64,000 nucleotides of DNA from CAKSHP01 sp045636325 (lineage in GTDB: Bacteria; Bacillota; Clostridia; UBA1381; UMGS1253), in the NCBI GenBank assembly GCA_045636325.1, contig JAZTXH010000016.1:1-64000 (forward strand), in the 5' to 3' direction. The notes beneath the pieces were generated by a model. That model did not search any database, was not told the origin of the DNA, and saw only the letters and a list, made by a program, of their open reading frames with translations. Shown in pieces: positions 34,893 through 43,761 of the stretch. The first letter of the stretch is position 1; every line of letters starts with the position of its first letter. The position numbers and the translations under genes are program-made.

Positions 34893-35102
34893 ATGTATTC
34901 GCCGGATATAGATAAAAAATGTACCACATGTCAGTTTGGAAATCTGGTGGTGGGTACCTTGGATGTAATGTGTATCAAATATGGCATTGTGCCTCACGAT
35001 TACATTTGTAAAAAATATAAATACGATATTTTCAAGAAAAAAGTAAAGCGTAGAAAGCCCGTCGATAAAGAGTTTGAATCCGAAGATTTTTCAATTGATT
35101 AA
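34893..35102 (+). CDS. small four-cysteine protein
   Basis: 69 aa, not assigned to a named family. It holds CTTC (residues 10-13), CIKYG (27) and CKKYKYD (39), a possible metal-binding set, followed by a basic stretch KKKVKRRK and an acidic tail. SD GGAGGA is strong and the gene lies 24 nt after tlyA, so it is the last gene of the OLE/oapA/dxs operon; a terminator follows. A link to the OLE complex is possible only by position. Confidence 0.75.
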   Translation: MYSPDIDKKCTTCQFGNLVVGTLDVMCIKYGIVPHDYICKKYKYDIFKKKVKRRKPVDKEFESEDFSID

Positions 35103-35129
35103 ATAAAATGAGCAGAAAATATAAAAAAT

Positions 35130-35166
35130 AAAAGACGACAATTTATATTGTGAATTGTCGTCTTTT
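35130..35166 (+). terminator. terminator of the OLE-oapA-dxs-tlyA operon
   Basis: Perfect hairpin AAAAGACGACAAT / ATTGTCGTCTTTT with flanking A and T runs. Confidence 0.9.
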
Positions 35167-35320
35167 AATTGTGTAACGAAAAGCGTACAATTGTCACGCA
35201 TATTATCCTGCTGCTAATTTGCTTGTCAAAACGAACAAAAAATTTATATTGAATTTATGCAAAGTGTATATTGGTATAAAAATTAGATAAAATAATACAA
35301 ATAATTTTGCTGAAAGGGGA

Positions 35321-35349
35321 TTGACTTAATTAAAAAAAGTGTGTAAAAT
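35321..35349 (+). promoter_or_regulatory. promoter of the secreted lyase gene
   Basis: TTGACT (35321-35326), 17-nt spacer, TAAAAT (35344-35349). SD GAGGAGG lies just before the ATG at 35425. The remainder of the 322-nt spacer shows nothing else. Confidence 0.7.
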
Positions 35350-35424
35350 AAATATGAACGTAGCAATTTTTTAACGAAAAATTATAAAATTGCGCTGACA
35401 ACAATTTTTTCTGAGGAGGAAACA

Positions 35425-38400
35425 ATGATGAAAAAAGTATCAAAGGTGCTTAGCCTTGTTTTAGCAATATGCATGTTATTAACTTGTGTTACAGTGCCCG
35501 CGTTTGCAGCTAAGAAAGAAGAAAAAGTCGTAGCTGAAGAAGTTGTAGCCGAAGTAAAAGTTAAGACAATTGATGATTACCCGGATGAAGCTTATCTAAT
35601 GGATGCAAACGACAAAAATAGCATTGAGGATATAAGCAAAAACCTCAAGGCAGTAACAACAAACACAAACGAGAATGCTTATTCAGCAGAATGGTCTCTT
35701 AAGAGCATAAAGCAACTTCAGCTTTCGGCTATTAAGGATATTAACGGCTTTGAAACTGTTGAATTTTATTTGTACGGTGATGAAAAGCATCCCACAACAT
35801 TAAAATTTACTGTTTGGGCAAACGACCCTGATACCGATGGCAGCGATTATTACGATGCAGGTAACTTTGAGGTTAAGCCGGGCTGGAATAAATATTCATT
35901 CAGCCTTTCAGAAATGCTTAACAAGAAGACTCGCCAGCCTAAGTCTATGGACAGCATAGATAACATCTCTATCTGGGCAACAGGTTGGGATCTTGACGCT
36001 AAAAACGATCTTGAAAACACAGTTTTATACCTTGACAGCGTAAAGCTTATAAAAGGCGAAAAACTTTTGACTGTTCCTAAAGTTAAAGTGCCTGAAACAG
36101 AAGCGGGTACAGCTAAGTATCTTGAATATGATTTTGAGGCAGAGGGAACTGATGCAACAAAGGGTATTATTCTTGCCCCCAAGTCAAACAAAATTGAAGT
36201 AAGAAAAAATAAGAATAATCATTTTCTTTCCATTATGGGTCAGGAGACAACTGATAACTGCTTTGCTGACATCACAGGAATTAAGTACACCCGCCGTTAT
36301 ATGGTAATTCAGGGTGATTTTATGATTGAAAACCTTGGTGGTTCTGTTCAACTTGCAACAATTAAAGACGGGACAAATGCACAGACTTACTTTGCCGGAG
36401 TTAATAAAGACGGTAAAATTACAGGTAATGGTAAATTCTTTGGCACAGCGGAAGAGGGTAAGTGGTTTAATCTAGCAGTTTGTGCGGACTTTGACAGTCT
36501 TGTATACACGGTATATATTGACGGAAAAGAAGTAATGAAGGATGTTCCTTTTAATAATCAGAATTCTTCATATATGACATATTACCGTGCATTTGTAGGT
36601 CCTAATTGCAAAACAATTCTTAACATTGACAACCTTAGAGTATATGATGGTAAAACACCGGCTGATTACGTAAAGGCTGTTGACACTCCAAAACCAAGAA
36701 AAATAGACCTTGACTCTGTTATAAGCAAGACACCTGCATATAAGCAGGTTATGGCTAATGCAGTATCAGAAGTTAAGGATGCCGTTTGCTTAAAGGTTAA
36801 CTCTCCTTACGCTCTTGTTCGTCACGAGCAGAAGGCTATAGACGTAAACAATAAAGAGGTTTCTCCCTTTATTATTAACGGTAGAACTTTAGTTCCCGTT
36901 AGATTTATTGCAGAAGCTTTTGGAGCTGAAGTTGGATGGGACGATGCAACAAGAACTGTTACAGTAAAAAAGGATTCAGAACTTCTTACACTTGTAATTG
37001 GTTCAAATGTTTTAAACAAAAACGGTCAGGAAATCATAATCGATGTTCCTGCCGAAATCTATAACGAAAGAACAATGCTTCCTCTTCGTGCAGTAACAGA
37101 AAACCTTGGCAAAAAAGTATTCTGGGACGATATGGGACTAATCATTATCTCTAATAATGAAATTAACTTTACAAAAGAAAATGACCTTGAAAAAATGCTT
37201 GATATCATGGCAGGATTTACTTATGAAAGACCCGGTGCAGAAAAACTATTGGCCGACATCGTGGCTAAAACACCGAATCATCCCAGACTTCTTGCAACAG
37301 CTGAGGATTTTGCAAGAATCAGGAATTTAATGAGTTATGATGAAAATATCCAGAGTTGGGTATCAAGATTAATGAAAACAGCTGACAAGTATGTTACAGC
37401 AGCTCCCGACGAAGCAGAGCATACATACGCAGCCGATGCAGGTGGTAGACTTGCAAACAGCTGGAATATTCAGTCAAAGGCAACAAGCATGGGCATGGCT
37501 TATCAGCTAACAGGTGATAAAAAATATATTGATGCTATTTGGTATACACTTGAAGATTTGTGTGACAAATCTAAGTGGGAGCATTGGCATCCCGGTCACT
37601 TCCTAAACGCAGCTGACGTTATATGGGGTGTTGCAATTGCATATGACTGGATGTATGACGGCTGGTCTGATTCACAGAGGGCAATAATCGAAGAAGCTCT
37701 TTTCGATTGCGGTGTTGAAGATTCTATTACAGCATATCATGGTGCATCAGATTATCTTTCACCCCCCATGGGTCAGTTTCACAGAAGTGGTTGGTGGTCG
37801 CAGGGTAACAACTGGAATGCAGTTTGTAACTCAGGTGTAATGGCTGCGGGTATTGCAATGGCTACACACGAAAAATACGGTAAATATGCTATCCAGTGCG
37901 TTGATTATGCACTAAACGCTATGGAAATCGGTCTTCGTTGTTACGCACCTGATGGCGGTTACGAAGAAGGTGTTGGCTATTGGTCATACGGCACAAATCA
38001 TGCTATTATGCTTATGGAAGCTCTAAATAAAGCAACAGGCACAAACTATGGTTTGTCTGACGCTCCCGGCTTTAGTGTTACATATGTAACACCTTTGTAT
38101 ATGGAAAGTAAGCAGGGTTCATTTAACTACTCAGACACCACCGTATCAAGAACAGATACAGCTTCACTTTTTTGGTTTGGTAAAGAATATTGTAACGCTC
38201 AGGTTAACGGCATAAGATTCAACGAGATTTCTACGGCTGAAAAAGCTTCTTCTTACAAAGATATTCTATGGTACAATCCTGAAAACATTGACAAGAATGC
38301 AAGTTTGGTATTAGACTATAAGTTCTTTGGCACAGATACATTTACAATGCGTTCGTCATGGACAGATGCTAACCAGTTATTCGGGGGTATTCATGGGGGC

Positions 38401-39765
38401 TCAAACACAACTAACCACTGTAACATCGACTCCGGAGTATTCATTCTTGATTCACTTAACACACGTTGGTTTATAGACCTTGGTTCTGATAACTACAATC
38501 TTCCCAACTACTGGTCAACAGGTGCAGGTGGTAAGAGATGGAAATACTATACACAGCGTGCAGAAGGTCATAACTGTTTCGTTATCAATCCTAACGAAAA
38601 AGAAGATCAGGTAATTGATTCTGTATGCCACATCACAGAGCTTGTATCCAAGCCCCGTGGTGCATACGGCAAGGTAGACCTTACACCTGCATATGCTACA
38701 GATGTAACAAAGGCAACTCGCGGTATGATGTTTACAGCTAACAGAAAAGCGGCTATTGTTCAGGATGAAATCACAATGAAGGCTCCTTCTGAGTTTTGGT
38801 GGTTTGCTCATACAAAGGCTGAAATTGAAGTTGCAGCCGATGGCAGAAGCGCAATCCTTACACAGGGTTCTAAGAAGCTTCATGCAGCAATCGTATCTGA
38901 CAATCCGAACTTTAAGTTTACGGTAATGGATGCGGTATCACTACCCACATCGCCTGTTCCTGAAAAATCTGATACTCAGAAAGAAAAATCAAGAGAAGAC
39001 ATCAGAAAGCTTGCTATTCATGACAGTGGCGTATCAAATGTAAATCTTGCAGTTGTATTCCAACCATTGGTTGGCGATATGGCAGAGTATACATATACTT
39101 ACACAAATCTTGATAACTGGTCTATTCCGGACGGTGAAATTTTAACACCCCAGCTTACAGAACTTAAGGTAGAAGGTCAGACAATTGAAGGCTTTAATGC
39201 TAAAGTGACAAGCTACGAGGTGGTTCTTCCCTTCGGCACAACTCAGGTTCCTGAAATCGTGGCAACAGCTGATGCTTTAAGTAATGCAGTTTTAACACCT
39301 CCCACTGCAATTCCCGGAACAGCTACAATTAAGGTTATGAACAATGAAGACGCTAGCATGTATTCTGTATACAATGTATTAATGAGAGCTGCAGAAGAAG
39401 TCGAAATTGAAGTTTCTGACGCTCAGGAGGGGAATCCCGGTCAGCAGTGTATTGATAAAGACCTTTCCACACGCTGGGCTGTTGAAAATGAAGCGTGGGG
39501 AATCTTCCGCTTTGCAATTCCGAAAACAATTTCTTCTGTTTGGCTTGCAACATGGAAAGCTGCTGAAAGAAAGCTTATCTTTGATATCGAAGTATCTGAA
39601 GACGGAGAAAACTTTACACAGGTTTGGAGCGGCCAAACTACTATTGATAAAGACGAACTTGAAGAAATCAAGATTCCTGCTGGCACATACAAGGCTGTGA
39701 AGATTAAGCTTCACGGCACAACAACAGGTACATGGAACTCAATTCTTGAGGTAGAGTTTAAATAA
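35425..39765 (+). CDS. secreted multidomain heparinase II/III-like polysaccharide lyase
   Basis: 1,446 aa. Signal peptide (residues 1-29, cleavage near AFA-AKK). Residues about 60-215 look like a carbohydrate-binding beta-sandwich and about 230-420 a LamG-like domain. About 456-570 is a copper-amine-oxidase-N1-type pair of repeats (INGRTLVPVRFIAEAFGAEV; ERTMLPLRAVTENLG), common in clostridial cell-surface proteins. The heparinase/alginate-lyase-like alpha-toroid starts near 610 (NHPRLLATAEDFARIR) and includes GNNWNAVCNSG and DGGYEEGVGYWSYGTNH; a beta-sandwich with GGSNTTNHCNIDSGVF and GHNCFVINP follows (to about 1220). A linker domain and a C-terminal F5/8-type C (discoidin-like) domain (about 1325-1446) end it. 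Substrate is unknown; uronic-acid polysaccharides are likely. Codon use indicates high expression. Confidence 0.88.
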   Translation: MMKKVSKVLSLVLAICMLLTCVTVPAFAAKKEEKVVAEEVVAEVKVKTIDDYPDEAYLMDANDKNSIEDISKNLKAVTTNTNENAYSAEWSLKSIKQLQLSAIKDINGFETVEFYLYGDEKHPTTLKFTVWANDPDTDGSDYYDAGNFEVKPGWNKYSFSLSEMLNKKTRQPKSMDSIDNISIWATGWDLDAKNDLENTVLYLDSVKLIKGEKLLTVPKVKVPETEAGTAKYLEYDFEAEGTDATKGIILAPKSNKIEVRKNKNNHFLSIMGQETTDNCFADITGIKYTRRYMVIQGDFMIENLGGSVQLATIKDGTNAQTYFAGVNKDGKITGNGKFFGTAEEGKWFNLAVCADFDSLVYTVYIDGKEVMKDVPFNNQNSSYMTYYRAFVGPNCKTILNIDNLRVYDGKTPADYVKAVDTPKPRKIDLDSVISKTPAYKQVMANAVSEVKDAVCLKVNSPYALVRHEQKAIDVNNKEVSPFIINGRTLVPVRFIAEAFGAEVGWDDATRTVTVKKDSELLTLVIGSNVLNKNGQEIIIDVPAEIYNERTMLPLRAVTENLGKKVFWDDMGLIIISNNEINFTKENDLEKMLDIMAGFTYERPGAEKLLADIVAKTPNHPRLLATAEDFARIRNLMSYDENIQSWVSRLMKTADKYVTAAPDEAEHTYAADAGGRLANSWNIQSKATSMGMAYQLTGDKKYIDAIWYTLEDLCDKSKWEHWHPGHFLNAADVIWGVAIAYDWMYDGWSDSQRAIIEEALFDCGVEDSITAYHGASDYLSPPMGQFHRSGWWSQGNNWNAVCNSGVMAAGIAMATHEKYGKYAIQCVDYALNAMEIGLRCYAPDGGYEEGVGYWSYGTNHAIMLMEALNKATGTNYGLSDAPGFSVTYVTPLYMESKQGSFNYSDTTVSRTDTASLFWFGKEYCNAQVNGIRFNEISTAEKASSYKDILWYNPENIDKNASLVLDYKFFGTDTFTMRSSWTDANQLFGGIHGGSNTTNHCNIDSGVFILDSLNTRWFIDLGSDNYNLPNYWSTGAGGKRWKYYTQRAEGHNCFVINPNEKEDQVIDSVCHITELVSKPRGAYGKVDLTPAYATDVTKATRGMMFTANRKAAIVQDEITMKAPSEFWWFAHTKAEIEVAADGRSAILTQGSKKLHAAIVSDNPNFKFTVMDAVSLPTSPVPEKSDTQKEKSREDIRKLAIHDSGVSNVNLAVVFQPLVGDMAEYTYTYTNLDNWSIPDGEILTPQLTELKVEGQTIEGFNAKVTSYEVVLPFGTTQVPEIVATADALSNAVLTPPTAIPGTATIKVMNNEDASMYSVYNVLMRAAEEVEIEVSDAQEGNPGQQCIDKDLSTRWAVENEAWGIFRFAIPKTISSVWLATWKAAERKLIFDIEVSEDGENFTQVWSGQTTIDKDELEEIKIPAGTYKAVKIKLHGTTTGTWNSILEVEFK

Positions 39766-39782
39766 TAACTGTTATAAAAATC

Positions 39783-39817
39783 AAGAGCATACTGCACGAA
39801 TTGCAGTATGCTCTTTT
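39783..39817 (+). terminator. terminator of the lyase gene
   Basis: Hairpin AAGAGCATACTGC / GCAGTATGCTCTT then TT. Confidence 0.9.
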
Positions 39818-39822
39818 CAATG

Positions 39823-39854
39823 AAAAAACCGCACATACAAAATGTGCGGTTTTT
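39823..39854 (-). terminator. tRNA-Arg terminator
   Basis: Hairpin AAAAACCGCACAT / ATGTGCGGTTTTT; on the minus strand it follows directly after the tRNA 3' end. Confidence 0.88.
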
Positions 39855-39855
39855 C

Positions 39856-39932
<77 letters not shown>

Positions 39933-39952
39933 ACATATTAATAACTTCAAAT

Positions 39953-39981
39953 ATTATAACACAATAAAATGCGTTTGTCAA
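39953..39981 (-). promoter_or_regulatory. tRNA-Arg promoter
   Basis: On the minus strand TTGACA (39976-39981), 17-nt spacer, TATAAT (39953-39958), fully consensus. It lies inside the left arm of a 19-bp perfect inverted repeat shared with the divergent LOG promoter. Confidence 0.88.
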
Positions 39982-40048
39982 ACAAATTTTTTTAAAAATT
40001 TAAAAAATGTTAAATTTAATAATAATTGATTGACAAACGCATTTTATT
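39963..40048. repeat. inverted repeat shared by two divergent promoters
   Basis: Left arm 39963-39981 and right arm 40030-40048 are perfect inverted copies of TTGACAAACGCATTTTATT. Each arm supplies the -35 and spacer of an outward-facing promoter, with 48 bp of A/T-rich sequence between them. Confidence 0.85.
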
Positions 40049-40058
40049 TATATAATAT
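40030..40058 (+). promoter_or_regulatory. LOG-family gene promoter
   Basis: TTGACA (40030-40035), 17-nt spacer, TAATAT (40053-40058); an overlapping TATAAT is two nt earlier. Confidence 0.75.
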
Positions 40059-40108
40059 ATAATTAGAAGCATTTTTTATGCATACAATTTAACAAGGAGG
40101 TAGATTTT

Positions 40109-40684
40109 ATGAATATATGTGTATACGGAGCATCGAGCAATATTATAGATAGAAGCTTTATTGAAAAAACAGAGGAATTTGGAAGAAAGCTTGCATTACG
40201 CGGTCATGGAGTTGTTTTTGGTGGCGGTGCAAACGGCCTTATGGGTGCAGTTGCAAGGGGAGCATATGAAAAGGGAGGTAATATTACAGGTGTTGCACCA
40301 AGCTTTTTTAATGTTGATGGTGTGCTTTTTGAGAATTGCGATAAGCTTATTTATACTGAAACAATGCGTGAGCGTAAGCAAACTATGGAAGACTTGGCTG
40401 ATGCCTTTGTGGTGACTCCCGGCGGTATAGGAACGTTTGAAGAATTTTTTGAAATTTTAACACTAAAACAGCTTGGAAGACATTGCAAGGCCATTGTTAT
40501 TTATGATATGAACGGATATTATGACACTATGGAAAAAATGATGGAAGAAGCGGTAGAAAAGAATTTTATGAAACAGTCCTGCAGAGAGCTGTATTTCTTT
40601 TCAGAAGATGCAGACGAAATAATAGAATATCTTGAAAATTACTCAGGAAAACATCAGGGAACCACGCATTTTAAAAACATATAG
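40109..40684 (+). CDS. LOG family protein (TIGR00730; nucleoside-5'-monophosphate phosphoribohydrolase type)
   Basis: 191-aa Rossmann-like protein. The family releases the base from (cytokinin) riboside monophosphates; bacterial roles are poorly defined and older annotations call it lysine decarboxylase in error. Family motifs visible: VYGASSN at the start, FGGGANGLMGAVARGA (residues about 37-52), and the catalytic PGGIGTFEEFFE (about 108-119) after MRERKQTM. Complete, with SD AAGGAGG. Apparently monocistronic. Confidence 0.93.
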   Translation: MNICVYGASSNIIDRSFIEKTEEFGRKLALRGHGVVFGGGANGLMGAVARGAYEKGGNITGVAPSFFNVDGVLFENCDKLIYTETMRERKQTMEDLADAFVVTPGGIGTFEEFFEILTLKQLGRHCKAIVIYDMNGYYDTMEKMMEEAVEKNFMKQSCRELYFFSEDADEIIEYLENYSGKHQGTTHFKNI

Positions 40685-40713
40685 CAAAAAATTATGTAAA
40701 CTAAAAATTTTCA

Positions 40714-40742
40714 TTGATTTATAAACGAAAAAGAGTTATAAT
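40714..40742 (+). promoter_or_regulatory. promoter of the binding-lipoprotein gene
   Basis: TTGATT (40714-40719), 17-nt spacer, TATAAT (40737-40742). Confidence 0.7.
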
Positions 40743-40784
40743 GTAATTTAGCTAGTGATGAAAATAATACAAAGGGGTATACAT

Positions 40785-41789
40785 ATGAAAAGAATGATAA
40801 GTGCCATATTGGCTGTTATTATATTGAGCAGCTTCATTTCGGGCTGCAATAACAGCGTAGTTATAAATAATGTTGGGGTTGATGGGCAAAAGTATAATAT
40901 TGCCGTGATTTCTGCGGGCGAGAGTAACGATGAGTATAATGGTTTTTTTGATGGTATATATGAGATTTTCAGAGAAATAGGTTACAGTGTGGATAAATAT
41001 GCCGCTGTGGGAGACGAAGAATATCTGGAAACGATTCTTAATGATTCTTTAAAAGGCGGATATATAGGTGTTATTTTGTATGACCTTAGCGAATATGCAC
41101 AAGAGTATGTAAAAAAAGCTCAGGAAGCAGGGATATATGTAGCGTTGTTTAACAAAACCGACTATACTCATGACGGAGTTGCTAATATTTGTTATGATCA
41201 GGAGTCTTTGGCTGGAATATCGGTTGATGATTTGATTAAACGCTACAAGGAAGACTTGGGTGCAGAGAAAACCGTTGTAAAAGCATGGTATGATGAAAAT
41301 AATACGGTAAATGCAAAACGTGCAAAAATATTTGATGAAAAGATGCAGGCGAACGGCATACCTGTTAGCGTAAATGCGTATGAGTACAGCCTTAATTTGA
41401 AATCAGGATTATCCAGAAATGTAAAAAGTCAGATTTACGGACTTTCACAAACGGGAACGAACTATATCTGGGTTGTGGATGACACAATGGCACTTATGAT
41501 AGCTGAATTTCTTAAAAGCGAAAGTATTAATAATGCGGTTGTTATTAACATAGGGGTGACACCGAAAAGTATAAAAAAAATGTTTGACTATGAAACATAC
41601 TGGCCTGCGGCAAGCGTTGTGAGTTATACCACTACCGGAAAGCTGTGTGCCAGGGAGCTTGTGAAAACTATAGAAAACAAGCCTATAGAAAAAGTAACAT
41701 TTGTCCCTGCATTTATGCTCTATAGCAGTGAACTTGATGAAAATGTGACGATTGAAGTTATTGATGAAAAGGCAGTAGAACAGATGTAG
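40785..41789 (+). CDS. orphan substrate-binding lipoprotein (periplasmic-binding-protein type I fold)
   Basis: 334 aa. N-terminal lipoprotein signal with lipobox FISGC (lipidated Cys near residue 20). The rest follows the Peripl_BP_4 sugar-binding pattern: YNIAVISAGESNDEYNGFFDGI, the IGVILYDLSEYAQEYVKKAQEAGIYVALFN segment and a second lobe with TNYIWVVDDTMALMIAEFL. The ATG at 40785 with AAAGGGG is chosen over one ten codons earlier. No permease or ATPase gene is adjacent, so it may pair with a transporter elsewhere (the MsmX-type ATPase serves a different class) or with a sensor. Confidence 0.82.
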   Translation: MKRMISAILAVIILSSFISGCNNSVVINNVGVDGQKYNIAVISAGESNDEYNGFFDGIYEIFREIGYSVDKYAAVGDEEYLETILNDSLKGGYIGVILYDLSEYAQEYVKKAQEAGIYVALFNKTDYTHDGVANICYDQESLAGISVDDLIKRYKEDLGAEKTVVKAWYDENNTVNAKRAKIFDEKMQANGIPVSVNAYEYSLNLKSGLSRNVKSQIYGLSQTGTNYIWVVDDTMALMIAEFLKSESINNAVVINIGVTPKSIKKMFDYETYWPAASVVSYTTTGKLCARELVKTIENKPIEKVTFVPAFMLYSSELDENVTIEVIDEKAVEQM

Positions 41790-41795
41790 TTTAAT

Positions 41796-41832
41796 TTACC
41801 TCTCATTTTATAGATGAGGGGTAATGTTTTTT
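41796..41832 (+). terminator. terminator of the lipoprotein gene
   Basis: Hairpin TTACCTCTCAT / ATGAGGGGTAA (one G-T pair), then TGTTTTTT. Confidence 0.8.
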
Positions 41833-41999
41833 ATACTATATTATTAAGAGGGAACATAACCTTTTATAACATATAATAAAAATGCATAATTTTTTAAATG
41901 TGCGTGAAAATAAATTGTATATTAAGTGAAATGATATATTTACAAACTAAAGTGTTATACAAAAAAAGTATGTTTTGGTAAAAAAACTGAAAAAATCTA

Positions 42000-42028
42000 T
42001 TGAAAAAAACTGAAAAAAGGTATATACT
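42000..42028 (+). promoter_or_regulatory. nifS-nifU promoter
   Basis: TTGAAA (42000-42005), 17-nt spacer, TATACT (42023-42028). The preceding spacer is very A/T-rich; no IscR gene is adjacent. Confidence 0.7.
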
Positions 42029-42070
42029 ACTATAGGTAGAAATTTAATTTTAAGAAATACAGGTGAGACT

Positions 42071-43246
42071 ATGGGCAACAGAATATATATGGATAATGCC
42101 GCAACAACACCTATAAAAGAGGAAGTTTTACAGGCAATGCTTCCTTACCTTACACAGGTGTACGGTAATGCATCTTCAATATATAAAACAGGCCGCGAGG
42201 CAAAAGCGGCGGTAGATGGTGCAAGAGAGACAATTGCAAAAACTCTTGGCGCAAAGGAACGCGAGGTTTATTTTACCGCTTGTGGAAGTGAAGCTGATAA
42301 CTGGGCAATAAAGGGTGTGGCTATGGCAAAACGCAGCAAGGGTAATCATATAATAACATCTGCCATAGAACATCATGCGGTGCTTCATACATTGGAATAT
42401 CTTGAAAAAAACGGTTTTGAGGTTACATATCTGCCCGTTGATGAAAACGGCATGATAAGTATAGATGATTTGAACAACGCTATTAAGGATACCACAATTC
42501 TGATTACCATTATGTTTGCAAATAACGAAATTGGAACAGTCCAACCCATTAAAGAAATTGCAAAAATTGCCAAGGAACATAAAATACTGTTTCATACAGA
42601 TGCTGTTCAGGCTTACGGACATTTGCCTATTGATGTTAAAGAAATGGGCATCGATATGCTTAGTATGTCAGCCCATAAAATATATGGTCCTAAAGGTGTC
42701 GGCGCACTTTATGTGAGAGGCGGAATAAAATTAGAAAACTTTATGCATGGCGGTGCGCAGGAAAGGGGCAAGCGTGCAGGTACTGAGAATGTGGCTGGCA
42801 TTGTAGGATTTGCAAAGGCGGCTGAGCTTGCATTCTCCGAGCTTGATGAAAATATAAAAAGACTTACCGCAATGCGTGACAGACTTATTGCCGGAATAGA
42901 AGAAAAAATTCCATATATTAAGCTTAACGGACACAGAAGCGAAAGACTACCTAATAACGTTAATTTCTCTTTCAGATATATAGAGGGAGAGGCGCTTTTA
43001 TTAATGCTTGATATGAAAGATATTGCAGCATCTAGCGGAAGTGCGTGCACGTCAGGTTCACTTGACCCGTCACACGTTTTGCTTGCTATCGGGATTCCTC
43101 ATGAAATAGCTCATGGATCACTTCGTTTAAGCCTTGGTGACTTTACAACTGATGAGGATGTGGACTATATTTTAGAGGTGCTTCCCGGAATAGTTGAAAG
43201 GCTTCGCCAGATGTCACCTTTATATGAAGAAGTGGAAAGGAGATAA
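42071..43246 (+). CDS. nifS: cysteine desulfurase (NifS type)
   Basis: 391-aa PLP enzyme converting cysteine to alanine and passing persulfide sulfur to the scaffold. PLP Lys203 lies in [12 protein letters not shown]; the active-site Cys326 lies in [26 protein letters not shown] and the N-terminal YMDNAATTP are family hallmarks. Forms an operon with the NifU scaffold 5 nt downstream. In Clostridia this pair is the general Fe-S assembly system and does not imply nitrogen fixation; no nif genes are near. Confidence 0.95.
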   Translation: MGNRIYMDNAATTPIKEEVLQAMLPYLTQVYGNASSIYKTGREAKAAVDGARETIAKTLGAKEREVYFTACGSEADNWAIKGVAMAKRSKGNHIITSAIEHHAVLHTLEYLEKNGFEVTYLPVDENGMISIDDLNNAIKDTTILITIMFANNEIGTVQPIKEIAKIAKEHKILFHTDAVQAYGHLPIDVKEMGIDMLSMSAHKIYGPKGVGALYVRGGIKLENFMHGGAQERGKRAGTENVAGIVGFAKAAELAFSELDENIKRLTAMRDRLIAGIEEKIPYIKLNGHRSERLPNNVNFSFRYIEGEALLLMLDMKDIAASSGSACTSGSLDPSHVLLAIGIPHEIAHGSLRLSLGDFTTDEDVDYILEVLPGIVERLRQMSPLYEEVERR

Positions 43247-43251
43247 AAAGT

Positions 43252-43686
43252 ATGTACAGCGAAAAAGTTATGGACCATTTTGCAAACCCCAGAAATGTCG
43301 GCGAAATAGAAAATGCCAGCGGTGTCGGTCAGGTGGGTAATGCAAAATGCGGAGATATTATGAAAATTTATCTTGATATCGAAGATGATATTATAAAAGA
43401 TGTTAAGTTTAAAACCTTTGGTTGCGGAGCGGCGGTTGCAACAAGCTCAATGGCAACCGAACTCGTTAAGGGAAAATCTGTTGAAGAAGCATTAAAGCTC
43501 ACAAATAAAGCGGTTATGGAAGCACTTGACGGTCTTCCACCGGCGAAAATTCACTGCAGTGTGTTGGCTGAAGAGGCAATTCATGCCGCAATTAAGGATT
43601 ATTATGAAAAAACAGGCAGAGATACAACTGAGCTTGAAGCTAAGTGTAGCGGATGCTGCTCAACATGTACAAAACATCACGAATAA
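43252..43686 (+). CDS. nifU: iron-sulfur cluster scaffold NifU/IscU-like
   Basis: 144 aa. The U-type scaffold domain (residues 1-125) carries three conserved Cys: NAKCGD, FGCGAAVATSS and IHCSVLAEEA. Beyond the domain a short tail is unusually Cys-rich (KCSGCCSTCTKHH), which could hold an extra metal site. Spacing and SD (AAAGGAG overlapping the nifS stop) show translation with nifS. Confidence 0.94.
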   Translation: MYSEKVMDHFANPRNVGEIENASGVGQVGNAKCGDIMKIYLDIEDDIIKDVKFKTFGCGAAVATSSMATELVKGKSVEEALKLTNKAVMEALDGLPPAKIHCSVLAEEAIHAAIKDYYEKTGRDTTELEAKCSGCCSTCTKHHE

Positions 43687-43702
43687 AAACTGGCAGAAAG
43701 AT

Positions 43703-43741
43703 AAGTGCCCTCAAAAGTATTTAAGCTTTTGAGGGCACTTT
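43703..43741. terminator. bidirectional terminator between nifU and tadA
   Basis: Perfect hairpin AAGTGCCCTCAAAAG / CTTTTGAGGGCACTT between two convergent genes. Confidence 0.9.
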
Positions 43742-43761
43742 AAGTTTGACAATTTTTATCT

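Noticed and set aside
42071..43686. Nitrogen-fixation locus
   Set aside because: The NifS/NifU pair is the standard Fe-S system of Clostridia; no nitrogenase genes nearby.
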